Origin: Oscillospiraceae bacterium
Lineage (GTDB): Bacteria > Bacillota > Clostridia > Oscillospirales > Oscillospiraceae
Direction: 5' to 3'
Length of the DNA: 32,339 nucleotides
Assembly (NCBI GenBank): GCA_015067465.1
Contig: SVMK01000014.1
Span: 1 to 32,339 of the forward strand
The position numbers were made by a program, and so were the translations under genes. The notes beneath the pieces are model-generated. The model was not told the DNA's origin, made no database searches, and worked only from the letters and a program-made list of their open reading frames with translations. Position 1 is the first letter of the stretch; each line of letters begins with the position of its first letter. Positions 1 to 8,091 of the stretch are shown one piece after another.

Positions 1-390
1 CACAAAGGGGAAGAGATGGCGGGAAACATTCACGCACGTCAGCTTGTCTTTGTTGCGGTTTAAGAATGCAACAACCTCGTCCTCGGTGTAGCTGTGCATC
101 ACGGGCAGCGTGGTGTTGATGAAGATGCGGTGGGTCGCGGGGATGCAGTCCAGCATTACCTGAAGCGACTCCAGATTGGCCATCGGCTCGCCGCCGGTGA
201 AAACAAAATCACACCGGGGGGTGATGGCGTCCATGGTGCGGATGCTTTCGCAGATGCGCTCCAGACTGAAGCTGCTGGTATCCGCGTATTCCTGTTTGTT
301 GATGCAGAAAGGGCAATGGTTGTTGCAGTCGTAGGGAACAAAAATTGTTACCGTTGCACCGCCCTCTCTGGTTTTATAAGGATTGCTCAT
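1..390 (-). CDS. Radical SAM domain protein (3' part outside window)
   Basis: The minus-strand frame opens with ATG at 390, preceded by AAGGAG six bases upstream, and runs off the left edge after 130 codons. The visible N-terminus carries CNNHCPFC (Cys22, Cys26, Cys29), the CxxxCxxC that binds the [4Fe-4S] cluster of radical SAM enzymes, and TGGEPM around residue 60, the usual GGE SAM-contacting motif. The short segment before the cluster resembles small activase-like or organic-radical-activating members. The substrate cannot be told from this fragment. It has its own promoter (421-449) and is not obviously in an operon with the next upstream gene. Confidence 0.8.
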   Translation of the reverse strand, partial: MSNPYKTREGGATVTIFVPYDCNNHCPFCINKQEYADTSSFSLERICESIRTMDAITPRCDFVFTGGEPMANLESLQVMLDCIPATHRIFINTTLPVMHSYTEDEVVAFLNRNKDKLTCVNVSRHLFPFV

Positions 391-420
391 TGTAAGCTCC
401 TTTTCGAAATTTTACATCAT

Positions 421-449
421 ACTTTAACATTATTCGAGGGAATAGTCAA
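421..449 (-). promoter_or_regulatory. Sigma-A type promoter of the radical SAM gene
   Basis: On the minus strand, TTGACT (449-444) and TAAAGT (426-421) are separated by 17 bp, about 30 bp upstream of the ATG at 390. The -35 matches consensus at 5 of 6 positions and the -10 at 4 of 6. Confidence 0.5.
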
Positions 450-521
450 TAAGAGGGGCGGAAGTGAAAAAATAAACTAATGTATAACAGTATAACCGGA
501 GATAATGCCGATATTGCAGGC

Positions 522-1136
522 TCAGCGGATGAAGTTTGTCATGCTGCCGCTTTCGGCCGTGGGCGCGGGAATTCCGCTTTCCCGAATGCAGCGAATGAGC
601 CATGCCATGTTGCGGCCGATGTTGTGCATCGTCTGCAGGCCTTCGGCGTCCTGCAAAACGTCTTCGGGACGGCTGCCGTGCACCATGTTCCAGTAAGTGG
701 AGGAAACAACGGGCATCTGCGAGATGGTGAAATACTTGTTCATCACGTCGAAAGTTGCGGTTGTGCCGCCGCGGCGCGCGGAAGCCACGGCTGCGCCGGG
801 CTTGTGGGTGAATGCGGCTTTCCCGGCGAAAAATGCGCGGTCGAGCACGGAGAGCACACGACCGGAGGGATGCGCAAAATACACGGGCGTGCCGAATACG
901 AATCCGTCGCTTTCCTCCGCGGCGGAAATCACGCGGTTTACGATGTCGTCGTCAAAAACGCACTTGCCCTTGCCGCGGCAGCCGCGGCAGCCGATGCAGT
1001 CGCGCACGGGGCCGTTGCCCAGCCAGATGATTTCGCTTTCCACGCCGCATTCGGTCAGCGCTTTGCCAACCTCGGTCAGGGCGGTGTAAGTGCAGCCGTG
1101 TTCGTTGGGACTGCCGTTGAGCATCAAAACTTTCAT
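522..1136 (-). CDS. NADPH-dependent FMN reductase / flavodoxin-family protein
   Basis: A 204-residue protein starting MKVLMLNGSPNEHG, the beta1-loop of NAD(P)H:FMN reductase-like flavodoxin folds that holds the FMN phosphate. A Cys-rich stretch near residues 46-58 (DCIGCRGCRGKGKC) is typical of the iron-sulfur flavoprotein-like branch found in anaerobes, and FGTPVYFAHPSGRV (about 79-92) is the second flavin-contacting loop. The ATG at 1136 is chosen because GGAGG lies eight bases upstream. An in-frame extension to 1481 has no ribosome site and no family support. It probably acts as a cytoplasmic flavin-dependent reductase; the electron acceptor is unknown. Confidence 0.85.
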   Translation of the reverse strand: MKVLMLNGSPNEHGCTYTALTEVGKALTECGVESEIIWLGNGPVRDCIGCRGCRGKGKCVFDDDIVNRVISAAEESDGFVFGTPVYFAHPSGRVLSVLDRAFFAGKAAFTHKPGAAVASARRGGTTATFDVMNKYFTISQMPVVSSTYWNMVHGSRPEDVLQDAEGLQTMHNIGRNMAWLIRCIRESGIPAPTAESGSMTNFIR

Positions 1137-1219
1137 GTTGCATACCTCCGTTGTAGATTCAGGTTTGGTGTCAATTGGTATTTCGTCGCCTGCGGTATAA
1201 GCGGCGCTCAAACAAAACC

Positions 1220-1248
1220 ATTTTATGCTGTTTTGCCCGCAAATGCAA
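1220..1248 (-). promoter_or_regulatory. Possible promoter of the flavoprotein gene
   Basis: Minus strand TTGCAT (1248-1243), 17 bp, TAAAAT (1225-1220), about 85 bp upstream of the ATG at 1136. The -10 is good and the -35 weak. Confidence 0.35.
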
Positions 1249-1320
1249 TAACATGCGCGCAAAGCGCTCGGAAAGCGTGCGGCGTTGTCAGTCGAAAAAT
1301 GCATAACAGTGCCTTTTTGC

Positions 1321-1349
1321 TTGCGGATTGGCGGGCGCAGTAGTATAAT
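1321..1349 (+). promoter_or_regulatory. Promoter of the MATE transporter
   Basis: TTGCGG (1321-1326), 17 bp, then a perfect TATAAT (1344-1349), 45 bp before the TTG start. The promoter sits in the divergent gap to the flavoprotein gene. Confidence 0.6.
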
Positions 1350-1393
1350 TACCTTTTGTAAATTCCTTAGCGTAGTACTGGAGGGTATCTTTC

Positions 1394-2755
1394 TTGAGCG
1401 AAAAAACCATGATCCGGGATCTGACACTGGGCTCGCCGATGAAGCAGCTGCTGACGTTTGCGTTTCCGTTTGTTCTCGCAAACCTGCTCCAGCAGGTATA
1501 CAACATGGCCGACATGGTCATTGTTGGGCAGTTTGTCGGCAGTGCGGGACTTTCCGCTGCCTCGGCCGGCGGCGAACTCGGAACGCTGTTTCTGTTTATG
1601 GCGATGGGCTTTGCCTCGGCCGGACAGATTATCATTTCACAGCATATCGGCGCCCAAAACAGCGGCCGCCTGAGCGCCACCATCGGAACGCTCTTTACCT
1701 TTACGCTTCTGCTCGGCGCAGGATGCACCGTGGTTGCCCTGATTGGGTGCGACTGGTTTTTGCGTCTGCTGCAGGTGCCGCCTGAGGCGGCGGACTATGC
1801 CCATGACTATACCTTAGTGTATTTCGCCGGCATCATTCCCGTGTTTGGCTACAACATGGTCAGTGCAATTTTGCGCGGCATGGGCGACAGCCGTCATCCA
1901 TTTGTCTTTATTGCAATTGCCGCAATCCTCAATATTCTGCTCGACCTGCTGTTTGTCGGCCCGATGCATATGGAATGCTTCGGCGCAGCGCTTGCCACGA
2001 TCCTCAGCCAGACGCTTTCTTTTGTTATCGCGCTTATCTTCCTTTACAAACACCGCGACAGCTTCGGCTTTGATTTCAAGCTGAAGAGCTTTGCGATCAA
2101 TAAAAAGGAGCTTTCCGCGATTGTCAAGCTCGGTTTGCCGCTGAGCATTCAGAATGTTGCAGTCAGCATTTCGATGCTGGTGATCTCCCGCTATATCAAT
2201 GCCTTCGGCGTGATCGCCTCTGCCGCAACGGCGGTTGGCAATAAGCTCACGCTGCTGGCCACGGTTGGCACAACGGCGCTGATGGCTGCGGGAAACTCCA
2301 TCATCGCGCAGAACTTTGCCGCGAAGAAGTTTGACCGCGTGACCAAAACCATTGGTTGCATTTTGCTGGTGGGTATGATATTCGTAAGCATACTGGCGCT
2401 GATTTTCGTGCTGTTTCCCGAGCAGGTGTTTGCGCTGTTTGACCGCGACCCCGCCGTTCTGGCCCTCTCGCATGAATATGTTCCCATCTGCGTGATCAGC
2501 CTGATCGGCTTTGCCACGCGCAGCACGGCAATGGCGTTTATCAACGGCATCGGCAATTCTCGCCTGAGTTTTGTTGCCGGATTCATTGACGGCATCATTG
2601 CCCGTATCGGCCTGAGCCTGATGTTTGGCATCTCCATGGGTATGGGCGTGCGCGGCTTCTGGCTTGGCAGCGCCCTTGCAGGACATGTTATCGCCGTTAT
2701 CGGTGTGATTTACTATATCCCCGGCAAATGGAAAAACCGCAAGCTGCTTGTCTGA
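1394..2755 (+). CDS. MATE family efflux transporter
   Basis: A 453-residue polytopic membrane protein of the usual MATE length, with about twelve hydrophobic segments in two halves. The N-terminus (DLTLGSPMKQLLTFAFPFVL, then QQVYNMADMVIVGQFVG) is the signature opening of the DinF/NorM-like branch common in Clostridia. These proteins export cationic compounds by Na+ or H+ antiport; the substrate cannot be predicted here. The start is TTG at 1394, with GGAGGG eight bases upstream. The next Met, five codons in, lacks a properly placed ribosome site. The gene is monocistronic: its own promoter precedes it and a terminator hairpin follows. Confidence 0.93.
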   Translation: MSEKTMIRDLTLGSPMKQLLTFAFPFVLANLLQQVYNMADMVIVGQFVGSAGLSAASAGGELGTLFLFMAMGFASAGQIIISQHIGAQNSGRLSATIGTLFTFTLLLGAGCTVVALIGCDWFLRLLQVPPEAADYAHDYTLVYFAGIIPVFGYNMVSAILRGMGDSRHPFVFIAIAAILNILLDLLFVGPMHMECFGAALATILSQTLSFVIALIFLYKHRDSFGFDFKLKSFAINKKELSAIVKLGLPLSIQNVAVSISMLVISRYINAFGVIASAATAVGNKLTLLATVGTTALMAAGNSIIAQNFAAKKFDRVTKTIGCILLVGMIFVSILALIFVLFPEQVFALFDRDPAVLALSHEYVPICVISLIGFATRSTAMAFINGIGNSRLSFVAGFIDGIIARIGLSLMFGISMGMGVRGFWLGSALAGHVIAVIGVIYYIPGKWKNRKLLV

Positions 2756-2774
2756 GCGGCGCGCAAATGCAATC

Positions 2775-2850
2775 AGCGCCCCGCTTCGTTCATGCTGTAT
2801 CATCGGATGCAGCCACGCGAACGAAGCAGGGCGCTTTGTTTATTTTTTCG
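2775..2850 (+). terminator. Terminator after the MATE gene
   Basis: A 16-bp inverted repeat (2775-2790 with 2820-2835, one mismatch) is followed by a T-rich run to 2850. It lies between convergent genes and overlaps the 3' end of the minus-strand gene ending at 2840, so it may serve both. Confidence 0.7.
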
Positions 2851-3175
2851 CTTCAGCCGGCGGGGCGCTTTCGGTTGCCTGCGCGGCAGCGGAGGAGAGA
2901 TCGGAGTTGGAAGCGGGAAGCCCGGGGTGGAGATGCACGTCGGAAGCGGAAGCGGCGTCCGCCGGATGTGAGGCAGGCGGCGTAATTTCGGGCGGCAGCG
3001 TGGGCTCGGGTGTGGGTTCCGGCGTGGGCGGGACAACGGTGGGGTGTGCCGACGTTTCCACGGGCGCAGCGGTCGGCTCCGGTGCGCGGTGGCTCGCGGT
3101 GAGCAGTCCGGCGGTGAGAAAAACCGCGGCGATCAGCACGGCGGCAAGTGTGGAGTATGTAATCCTTTTTTTCAT
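2840..3175 (-). CDS. Small membrane-anchored Pro/Thr-rich protein
   Basis: A 111-residue protein: Lys/Arg start (MKKRIT), one hydrophobic segment (about residues 8-27), then a Pro, Thr, Glu and Ala-rich stretch with PTPEPTPEPTLPP, and no recognisable globular domain. The lack of a lipobox Cys suggests an uncleaved anchor or signal peptide with an extracytoplasmic disordered tail. The ATG overlaps the stop of the upstream O-antigen-ligase-like gene (ATGA) and has GGAGG upstream, so the two are translationally coupled. Function is unknown; a role at the envelope beside the ligase-like protein is inference. Confidence 0.7.
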   Translation of the reverse strand: MKKRITYSTLAAVLIAAVFLTAGLLTASHRAPEPTAAPVETSAHPTVVPPTPEPTPEPTLPPEITPPASHPADAASASDVHLHPGLPASNSDLSSAAAQATESAPPAEAKK

Positions 3176-4671
3176 GTTTCTGCCTCCAATGTTTTTCCTT
3201 GCGCGCACATCAATGCCAGAATGATCCACAGCAGCGGCTCCGACAGGCACAGGCCGAGCCCGAAAAAGTCCTGCGCGGCGCAGCACAGGGCGCCGAGCGC
3301 GAACGGCAGGCTCAGCGGATCGGACGACTTTACGGCAGAGCGTGCGGCGAGTATATAACAGCAAAGCTGGGCTGCAAGCCCGGCAATGCCGGTGTTTACA
3401 AGATTGGCAAGGTAAACATTGTGGGCGTTGTCCACGAAGCTGCGAAGGGTGATCCCGGTTTCCGGAACATAGCGGGAAAACTCGATGTCCAGCCGCAGCG
3501 AAAGTGTTCCCGGACCGCCGCCGAAAAGCGGATGCTCTCCGACCAGTGCAAGGCAATCGCGCCAGATGCGGATGCGGGAGGAGCCGAAGCTGTCGCTCAA
3601 CTGACCGTGGAAAATGGCGCTGAGCTCATAGATGGTGCCTTCCGTGCCCGGCCAGAACCATACGGCGGCAAAACCGAGCAGCATGGCGGCGATGTCCACC
3701 GTGAGGAAAAAGCGGCGCATGGATTTCGCAGGGGGGTCAAACCGGGCGGTGAGCGCCGGGACGGAAAGAAAAAGCAAAAGCACGGCGAGCGCGGCGAACA
3801 GAGCGGTTTTTGCGCCGGGACTGGGCAGCAGCCGTAAAAGTTCGCCGTCATAGTCGGCAACCAGCGCGGCGGAAAAGGCGGCGGCACCCAGCCACGCTGC
3901 GAGCGCACGCATTGCACGCTGCACCCGGGAAAACGTCGTCAGCAGCGCGGGGCCTGCGACGAGGCCGAAAAGCAGCAGCGAGAGCTTTGCACCGTCGCCG
4001 CCTGCGCGGCAGATGATCGGCACGCAAAGAACAACGGGGATCAAAAAGTATCCGCCGCGGCCGCAGATATACAGCGATAGAAACAGCGGCAGCGCAAGGC
4101 ACAGCACGGCGTCGAGGATGTTGGTGTTGCCGATGGTGCCGAGAAACGCGCCGGAATAGCGCAGGCCGGAATCGTAGAATCCGACGCCGGCGGGAAACAG
4201 CCGCAGCGGATCGTATCCGGCGAGCTGACCGAGCGCAACAGCGGCGCAGAGCGACACGGAAACGGCGAAAGCCTGCGCATGGAGCAGCTTTGGCTTTGCA
4301 AAGGCGGAAACGCCGAGGAAAATCAAAACATATACAAGCGTACTGAGAAGCCCGTCATAGCGGCCTGCGCCGAGAAGGGCGGCGGCGCGGTGGGGGGAGA
4401 GCAGGAGCGAGAGCGCGGAAACAGCAAAAAATGCGATCGCAGCCCATGCGGCGGGGACGGGCCGCGGCAGTGCGGTGCGGCGAACAGCGGAAACGCCAAG
4501 CAGCGCGGCGGCCCAGAGGGCGGTTGCCGCGAGAAGAAAGGCGAACTTGGAAGCGGTGATCTGTTCATAGCCGGAAAAACCCGGAAAGAGTGGAAAAACG
4601 AGCAGCATTGTGATAATATAAGCATCTGTGATGCGCTCGCGCACAGGGCAGCGCCGATCGCATTGATTCAT
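3172..4671 (-). CDS. O-antigen ligase family (Wzy_C) membrane protein
   Basis: A 499-residue protein with roughly ten to twelve transmembrane segments. A large extracytoplasmic loop in the C-terminal third contains LFGGGPGTLSLR and DNAHNVYLANLVNTGI, typical of Wzy_C (O-antigen ligase/polymerase) proteins, whose His/Arg loop acts on lipid-linked glycans outside the membrane. In Gram-positives such proteins join or polymerise surface polysaccharide or teichoic-acid-like chains; the actual substrate is unknown. The ATG at 4671 is chosen over an upstream in-frame ATG at 4734: AAAGGA lies about ten bases before it, and the extension is charged and unsupported. It is the first gene of a two-gene operon. 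Confidence 0.82.
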   Translation of the reverse strand: MNQCDRRCPVRERITDAYIITMLLVFPLFPGFSGYEQITASKFAFLLAATALWAAALLGVSAVRRTALPRPVPAAWAAIAFFAVSALSLLLSPHRAAALLGAGRYDGLLSTLVYVLIFLGVSAFAKPKLLHAQAFAVSVSLCAAVALGQLAGYDPLRLFPAGVGFYDSGLRYSGAFLGTIGNTNILDAVLCLALPLFLSLYICGRGGYFLIPVVLCVPIICRAGGDGAKLSLLLFGLVAGPALLTTFSRVQRAMRALAAWLGAAAFSAALVADYDGELLRLLPSPGAKTALFAALAVLLLFLSVPALTARFDPPAKSMRRFFLTVDIAAMLLGFAAVWFWPGTEGTIYELSAIFHGQLSDSFGSSRIRIWRDCLALVGEHPLFGGGPGTLSLRLDIEFSRYVPETGITLRSFVDNAHNVYLANLVNTGIAGLAAQLCCYILAARSAVKSSDPLSLPFALGALCCAAQDFFGLGLCLSEPLLWIILALMCAQGKTLEAET

Positions 4672-4769
4672 TTCAGCGCCATCCTTTCTTTCTGCGACAC
4701 ATTTTTCCCGCAGCCGCACACGGGCGGCGGGCAAGAGGCGGGAGGTTGGTCGAATTTGCTGTATGTGGA

Positions 4770-4798
4770 ATTATACCATAGCTTAAAAAGATTGTAAA
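4770..4798 (-). promoter_or_regulatory. Promoter of the O-antigen-ligase operon
   Basis: Minus strand TTTACA (4798-4793), 17 bp, perfect TATAAT (4775-4770), about 100 bp upstream of the start. This is one of the best promoter matches in the window. Confidence 0.7.
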
Positions 4799-4882
4799 GC
4801 GGCAGGAATTCCCCACTTTTTGCCGAAAAACGTCTAAAAACAGAGACGGACACACCCTAAAATGATAAAACAGGTGAGAAAT

Positions 4883-5644
4883 ATGTATTTTGATACCCAC
4901 GCACACTATGATGACGAGCGCTTTGACACCGACCGCGACGCCGTGCTCGGTGCGCTGCCGCGTGCCGGTGTAAGTCTGGTGCTCAATCCCGGCTGCGATG
5001 TTGCAAGTTCCCGCACGGCGGTGGAACTTGCGCGGCGATACGCGCATGTTTATGCCGCGGTCGGGCTGCATCCGGAAAACTGCGGCGGCTGCACGGAGGA
5101 AGATTTCGCGGCGGTGCGCGCGTTCTGCGCGGAGGAGAAGGTTGTGGCTGTGGGCGAAATCGGACTGGATTACTATTGGGAGGAAAACCCGCCCCGCGAA
5201 TTTCAGCGCGAGGTTTTTGTGCGTCAGATCGAGCTGGCGCTGGAACTGGACCTGCCCGTGATTGTTCATGACCGCGACGCGCACGGCGACTGCTTTGAGA
5301 TTGTATCGCGCTATCCCGCGCTGCGCGGCGTGTTTCATTGCTTTTCCGGTTCGCCGGAGCTGGCGCAGGAACTGCTCAAACGCGGTTGGTATCTCGGCTT
5401 CGACGGGCCGGTGACCTTCAAGAATGCGAAAAAAGCTCCCGAGGTGATCGCGCTTTGCCCCATGGACCGGCTGCTTCTGGAAACGGACAGCCCCTACCTT
5501 GCGCCGGTACCGTTTCGCGGAGAACGCAACGACAGCACGAAGCTGCCGTGGATTGCAGAGAAGATCGCGGCGCTGAAAGGCTGCAGTGTGCAGGATGTTG
5601 CCGAGGCTTCCATGGAAAACGGCAGACGCCTTTTCCGGATCTGA
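4883..5644 (+). CDS. tatD: TatD family metal-dependent DNase
   Basis: A 253-residue TIM-barrel hydrolase with the full TatD motif set: FDTHAHYDD at the N-terminus (HxH metal ligands), VGEIGLDYYW (about 90-99; Glu ligand), PVIVHDRDAHGD (His ligand), VFHCFSGS (His ligand) and LLLETDSPYLAP near the C-terminus (Asp ligand). The family comprises Mg2+-dependent 3'-5' exonucleases implicated in DNA repair and fragment processing. The ATG at 4883 has AGGTGA upstream, whereas the in-frame ATG at 4862 has no ribosome site. It is divergent from the O-antigen-ligase operon and ends at a strong hairpin shared with cysK. Confidence 0.93.
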   Translation: MYFDTHAHYDDERFDTDRDAVLGALPRAGVSLVLNPGCDVASSRTAVELARRYAHVYAAVGLHPENCGGCTEEDFAAVRAFCAEEKVVAVGEIGLDYYWEENPPREFQREVFVRQIELALELDLPVIVHDRDAHGDCFEIVSRYPALRGVFHCFSGSPELAQELLKRGWYLGFDGPVTFKNAKKAPEVIALCPMDRLLLETDSPYLAPVPFRGERNDSTKLPWIAEKIAALKGCSVQDVAEASMENGRRLFRI

Positions 5645-5651
5645 TTTCATG

Positions 5652-5704
5652 TGCATATGTAAAACCCTGCCCGCCATTTCGGCGGGCAGGGTTTTACATA
5701 TGCA
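5652..5704. terminator. Bidirectional terminator, tatD / cysK
   Basis: A perfect 24-bp inverted repeat (5652-5675 with 5681-5704) and a 5-nt loop lie exactly between convergent genes. The GC core CCCTGCCCGCC is flanked by an A-run and T-run inside the stem, so the hairpin followed by U residues works on either strand. Confidence 0.88.
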
Positions 5705-5713
5705 TATTGGCGT

Positions 5714-6628
5714 TTATAAAACGCTGAGGTAGCGCTCGCCGGTGTCGGTGAAAACGGCGACGATGGTTTTGCCGGTGTTTTCCGGGCGCTTTGCCAGCTC
5801 GCAGGCTGCGTGGAGCGCAGCGCCGGAGGAGATGCCGCAGAGGATGCCCTCGGTTTTTGCCAGCTCGCGCATGGCGGCAAGCGCGTCCGCATCCGTGCAG
5901 CGGAAAACCTCGTCATACACGCTGCGGTCGAGCGTTTCGGGGATGAAGTTTGCCCCAATGCCCTGAATGGCGTGGGGACCGGCCGTGCCGCCGGAGAGCA
6001 GGGGGGAAGCGTCCGGTTCCACGGCGACGATTCGGATATCCGGCTTTTTCTCGCGAAGGAATTTTCCCGTTCCCGAGAGGGTTCCGCCGGTGCCGACGGT
6101 GGCGACAAAAATATCCAGCGCGCCTTCGGTATCGGCCCAGATTTCGGGACCGGTGGTTTTATAGTGCGCTTCGGGATTGCTGGGATTTACAAACTGACCG
6201 GCGATGATGCTGCCGGGGTTTTCCTTCTGCAGTGCTTCGGCTTTGGCGATCGAGCCGGTAAGGCCTTCGCTGCCGGGTGTAAGCACCACTTGCGCGCCGT
6301 AAGCTTCAATGAGCTTGATGCGCTCTGCGCTCATGGAATCGGGCATGACGATGCAGCAGCGGTAGCCGAGAACGGCGGCGCAGGCGGCAAGGCCGATTCC
6401 GGTGTTGCCGCTGGTGGGCTCGATGATGAGTCCGCCGGGGACGAGTGCGCCGGATTGTTCCGCTGCGCGGATCATATTGAGCGCCACGCGGTCCTTTGCG
6501 CTTCCGGCGGGGTTTTGTCTTTCCAGCTTGGCAACGAGCCGCGCGCGGCAGCCGTGCGCTTTCGCGTAGGCGCTGAGCGAAACGAGCGGCGTGTTGCCGA
6601 TCAGAGCGGTCATATTATCATAAATCAT
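5714..6628 (-). CDS. cysK: Cysteine synthase A (O-acetylserine sulfhydrylase)
   Basis: A 304-residue PLP enzyme of normal family length that makes L-cysteine from O-acetylserine and sulfide. NPAGSAKDR holds the Schiff-base Lys45; TSGNT (72-76) is the substrate-binding loop; VGTGGTLSGTG is the phosphate-binding glycine loop; GISSGAA precedes the C-terminus. The start has AAGGAAG upstream. The foldase gene immediately upstream (6669-7877) is 40 bp away on the same strand, so co-transcription is possible. No T-box or CymR-like site was noticed. Confidence 0.95.
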   Translation of the reverse strand: MIYDNMTALIGNTPLVSLSAYAKAHGCRARLVAKLERQNPAGSAKDRVALNMIRAAEQSGALVPGGLIIEPTSGNTGIGLAACAAVLGYRCCIVMPDSMSAERIKLIEAYGAQVVLTPGSEGLTGSIAKAEALQKENPGSIIAGQFVNPSNPEAHYKTTGPEIWADTEGALDIFVATVGTGGTLSGTGKFLREKKPDIRIVAVEPDASPLLSGGTAGPHAIQGIGANFIPETLDRSVYDEVFRCTDADALAAMRELAKTEGILCGISSGAALHAACELAKRPENTGKTIVAVFTDTGERYLSVL

Positions 6629-6668
6629 GGCTGTTGCTTCCTTTTATCACTTTGATTGCGGATCTGCT

Positions 6669-7877
6669 TCAGGAAAAGAGATCCCCGATGGCGAAGTTTT
6701 CATAGATCGCGGTGGGAACCACTTCGGCGGTTTCGTACCATTCGCCCACCATGGCGTCGAAAAGATTGACGGAGGCGAAGGTGCGCAGGGTATAGGGCTG
6801 CATGTTGTAGTCGTAGCCCATCACATGCGCGCTGCTCATCGCGGGACGGAAGAGAATGTGGTAGCCGTAAGGCGTTTCAACAATTTCGGAAAGCCCGTTC
6901 ACTTCCAGCGTGCGAGCGGCGTTTTCGAATTCGGCAACCATCTCGCCGGCCTGGAAATAATAGCCGTCGGGATTGCTGATCAGGCCGGGATCCTCGCTGT
7001 TGAGCTTCATCAGAGAATCAAATTTGTCGGGCAGCTCGGCTGCGGAGCAGGCTTTCAGTTCGGCGTAAATCGACTCGGCCTCGGCCTTCTTTTCCGCTGC
7101 GGCGGCTGCGTCGAGCGGCTGATTGTTTTCGTCCATCGTGCTGATCAGAATGTGCTTGGCATACAGATAGCCGTTGTTTTCCGCAAAAGCAACCGCGTCG
7201 GCTTCGGGCAGCTTTTCGCCGTTTTCGCCGAAATAGTGCGCGTAAAGGTTGTTATAGAGCAACACGCTGCGGTTTTGATAGGAAAAATATTCCGTGCGCA
7301 GGAAACGCTCGGCAAGATAGTCTGCAAAAGCATCCTCACCGCCGAAGTAGTCGGTGTACTGCTTGAGGGTGTCGTCAAGCTGTGCCTGCTCGGCGTCGGA
7401 GAGCGTAATTCCCGCAGCTTCGGCAGCGGCGTTGATCACTTCCATCTCGTGCGCGTTGCTGAAAGCGTAGAAGCGGACATAGCCGTTGTAGCTGGGATCG
7501 TCCAGCGTGCCGACGGCGTAGGAAAAATCGTCGTTCCAGTCGGAAACGCCGTTGGTGCTCTCGAGCTGGGACGCGGCGGCAAAAGCCCAGCTGAAGAAAT
7601 CCGCCCAGACAACATCGCGGCCGTTTACGGTCATAACAACATCATCGGGGGCATACTTTGCGTATGCGGCCTTGTATTTCTCCAGATCCAAAACAAAAGG
7701 TTCTTCGGTTTCTGCGGGTGCGGCAGGCGCTTCGGTTGCGGTGGGTGCTTCGCTTGCGGCGGGTGCTGTGGCTTCGGCGGAAGGCACTTCTTCGACGGGG
7801 GCTTTGGCGCCGCAGCCGGAAAGGCAGACGAACGCGAAAATCAGAGCCGTAATCAGGGCGGAAAATCTCAGTTTCAT
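6669..7877 (-). CDS. Parvulin-type peptidylprolyl isomerase lipoprotein (PrsA/SurA-like)
   Basis: A 402-residue exported protein. The N-terminus is a lipoprotein signal (KLRFSALITALIFAFVC then LSGC, the lipobox). An Ala/Pro/Glu/Thr-rich linker follows, then a SurA-like helical chaperone region and, in the second half, a rotamase domain with YAKHILIST and TPYGYHILF, the paired HIL/HIL strands of parvulins. PrsA-like proteins fold secreted proteins outside the membrane. The ATG at 7877 follows GGAG at normal distance; an upstream in-frame ATG at 7940 would bury the signal peptide. The promoter is at 7931-7959. Confidence 0.85.
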   Translation of the reverse strand: MKLRFSALITALIFAFVCLSGCGAKAPVEEVPSAEATAPAASEAPTATEAPAAPAETEEPFVLDLEKYKAAYAKYAPDDVVMTVNGRDVVWADFFSWAFAAASQLESTNGVSDWNDDFSYAVGTLDDPSYNGYVRFYAFSNAHEMEVINAAAEAAGITLSDAEQAQLDDTLKQYTDYFGGEDAFADYLAERFLRTEYFSYQNRSVLLYNNLYAHYFGENGEKLPEADAVAFAENNGYLYAKHILISTMDENNQPLDAAAAAEKKAEAESIYAELKACSAAELPDKFDSLMKLNSEDPGLISNPDGYYFQAGEMVAEFENAARTLEVNGLSEIVETPYGYHILFRPAMSSAHVMGYDYNMQPYTLRTFASVNLFDAMVGEWYETAEVVPTAIYENFAIGDLFS

Positions 7878-7930
7878 GTTTGGAAATCTCCAGTCGTTTG
7901 CATTCGAATTGCGCTTGTGCGCGGAAAATA

Positions 7931-7959
7931 ATACTACCACTATTTTGCGTCGAACGCAA
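7931..7959 (-). promoter_or_regulatory. Promoter of the foldase gene
   Basis: Minus strand TTGCGT (7959-7954), 17 bp, TAGTAT (7936-7931). The -35 lies within a small palindrome, TTGCGT-3-ACGCAA, which could be an operator or chance. Confidence 0.4.
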
Positions 7960-8022
7960 GTGGCGCGGCAAGGCTGCGCGGGAAAAATGCGCGCCGCGGA
8001 GGAATGTTTACAAAATGTTCAC

Positions 8023-8050
8023 TTGTCGCCGCGCGGCGCGGTGATAAGAT
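8023..8050 (+). promoter_or_regulatory. Possible promoter of the lipid kinase gene
   Basis: TTGTCG (8023-8028), 16 bp, TAAGAT (8045-8050), about 40 bp upstream of the TTG start. The match is moderate. Confidence 0.35.
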
Positions 8051-8091
8051 ACAATCAAAATAACAGTGTAAGAAAATGGGAGGTTATCTGC

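Noticed and set aside
480-1343. A 287-codon plus-strand frame
   Set aside because: Antisense to the flavodoxin-family gene; no plausible ribosome site or motifs.
6627-7931. A 434-codon plus-strand frame opposite the foldase gene
   Set aside because: Antisense to a lipoprotein with a clear signal peptide and parvulin motifs; Gly/Phe-rich translation without domains.
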